Positions 13,232 to 13,773 of a stretch of DNA of 13,773 bases are shown here, piece by piece. Each line of letters starts with the position of its first letter. Position 1 is the first letter of the stretch. The position numbers and the translations under genes are program-made. Under the pieces are notes generated by a model. That model was given only the letters and a program-made list of their open reading frames with translations. It was not told the DNA's origin and searched no databases. The stretch is from an uncultured Mycoplasmatota bacterium (GTDB taxonomy: Bacteria > Bacillota_I > Bacilli_A > RF39 > UBA660), in contig URYZ01000022.1 of assembly GCA_900552235.1 (NCBI GenBank), positions 1 through 13,773 on the forward strand. The letters run 5' to 3'.

Positions 13232-13773
13232 ATGGAACAAGCAATTGGTGATATTAATTTAGAAATGCTGAAAGAATTAAGTGAGGCTCATGGCATTAGT
13301 GGAAACGAAAAAGAAGTGAGTCGCATGATGAAAAAGTGGATGAATCCCTATGCGGATGAAATTACATATGATAATTTAGGATCCATCATTGGACTTCAAA
13401 AAGGAAAGGAAAAAAGGAAGAGAAAGAAGACCAGCCTACTTTAATGATTTGTGGACACATGGATGAAGTTGGTTTTCTAGTGCGCGAAATTGATGAACAA
13501 GGCTACATTCGTATGCTCCCAGTTGGAGGATGGTGGGGACATGTACTACCTAGTCAGACGCTTGTAGTGACAACACATGAAGGGAAAAGATATCAAGGTG
13601 TTGTAGGATCAAGTGCGCCTCATGGATTGAGTAAGGAAGTCAAAGAAAAAGTTATTCATCCCTTAGATTTATTTTTAGATTTGGGTGTCGCAAACCGTGC
13701 TGAAGTTGAAGAATTAGGAATTCAAATTGGCGATATGATTACGCCAGATACAGAATTTACAGTTATGAATAAC
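13232..13773 (+). pseudogene. M42-family aminopeptidase, 5' part, frameshifted and cut by the window end
   Basis: M42 enzymes are metal-dependent aminopeptidases that form large tetrahedral shells and trim peptides in the cytoplasm. The N-terminus LEMLKELSEAHGISGNEKEVS and YDNLGSIIG are typical. The opening frame ends at 13442-13444, but after a run of six A (13410-13415) the -1 frame continues as EEKEDQPTLMICGHMDEVG, with the metal ligand His and nearby Asp. It goes on through PVGGWWGHVLPSQT, HGLSKEVKE and IGDMITPDTEFTVMNN to the window edge, where the central metal-binding region would follow. One lost A explains the break: a sequencing error or a real mutation. The ATG follows AGGTGAT, which overlaps the stop of the preceding M42 gene, so the pair forms a tandem unit. 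Unlike that homologue, the ligands visible here are intact. Confidence 0.85.

Noticed and set aside
1..13773. CRISPR arrays, tRNA/rRNA genes, insertion sequences, phage genes or toxin-antitoxin pairs
   Set aside because: Scanning showed no regularly spaced repeats, no cloverleaf with a CCA end, no transposase or integrase motifs, and no terminal inverted repeats at the edges of the 11-kb block.

Overview
The window reads as gut-type, low-GC Firmicutes DNA (Bacilli/Erysipelotrichia/RF39-like; this placement is inference). Support comes from the AT-rich third codon positions, strong AAGGAGG ribosome binding sites, sigma-A-type promoters, a T-box leader and the conserved rimP-nusA-rnpM-infB-rbfA order. 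All genes lie on the plus strand.

Layout: (1) 67-1296, a membrane-bound family 2 glycosyltransferase closed by a perfect 14-bp terminator hairpin. (2) 1398-5581, a transcription/translation operon with its own promoter and leader hairpin: a short rimP, nusA, rnpM (ylxR), infB and rbfA, ending in a terminator that overlaps the rbfA stop. (3) 5619-7778, a dTTP-supply operon: thyA, a dihydrofolate reductase gene and a dTMP kinase gene, again with a terminator overlapping the last stop. (4) 7836-8771, a PLP-dependent cysteine synthase family gene. (5) 8802-9057, a promoter and T-box leader with an AUC (Ile) specifier, followed by a CYTH-domain gene and ileS. (6) 12601-13773, M42 aminopeptidase sequence: the 3' half of one gene fused in frame to ileS, then the 5' part of a tandem second gene that runs off the window.

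The genes mostly supply the central dogma. RimP and RbfA mature the 30S subunit, IF-2 starts translation, NusA acts on RNA polymerase, RnpM acts on RNase P, IleRS charges tRNA-Ile, and ThyA/DHFR/TMPK turn dUMP into dTDP and recycle the folate spent on the way.

The main oddity is structural. The glycosyltransferase and the M42 genes differ in base composition and codon use from the block at about 1.4-12.6 kb. At position 12600 the composition jumps (17% GC in the 60 bases before, 43% in the 60 after, hand counted), exactly where IleRS turns into M42 peptidase. This is either a recombination/insertion junction or an assembly chimera; the sequence alone cannot decide. Both M42 genes also carry an apparent one-base deletion in a poly-A run. 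Smaller points of interest are the non-standard rimP start, a T-box with an unexpected discriminator-pairing base, a dTMP kinase P-loop with Glu in place of Ser/Thr, and an M42 paralogue lacking metal ligands. I did not find a clearly new multi-gene system.
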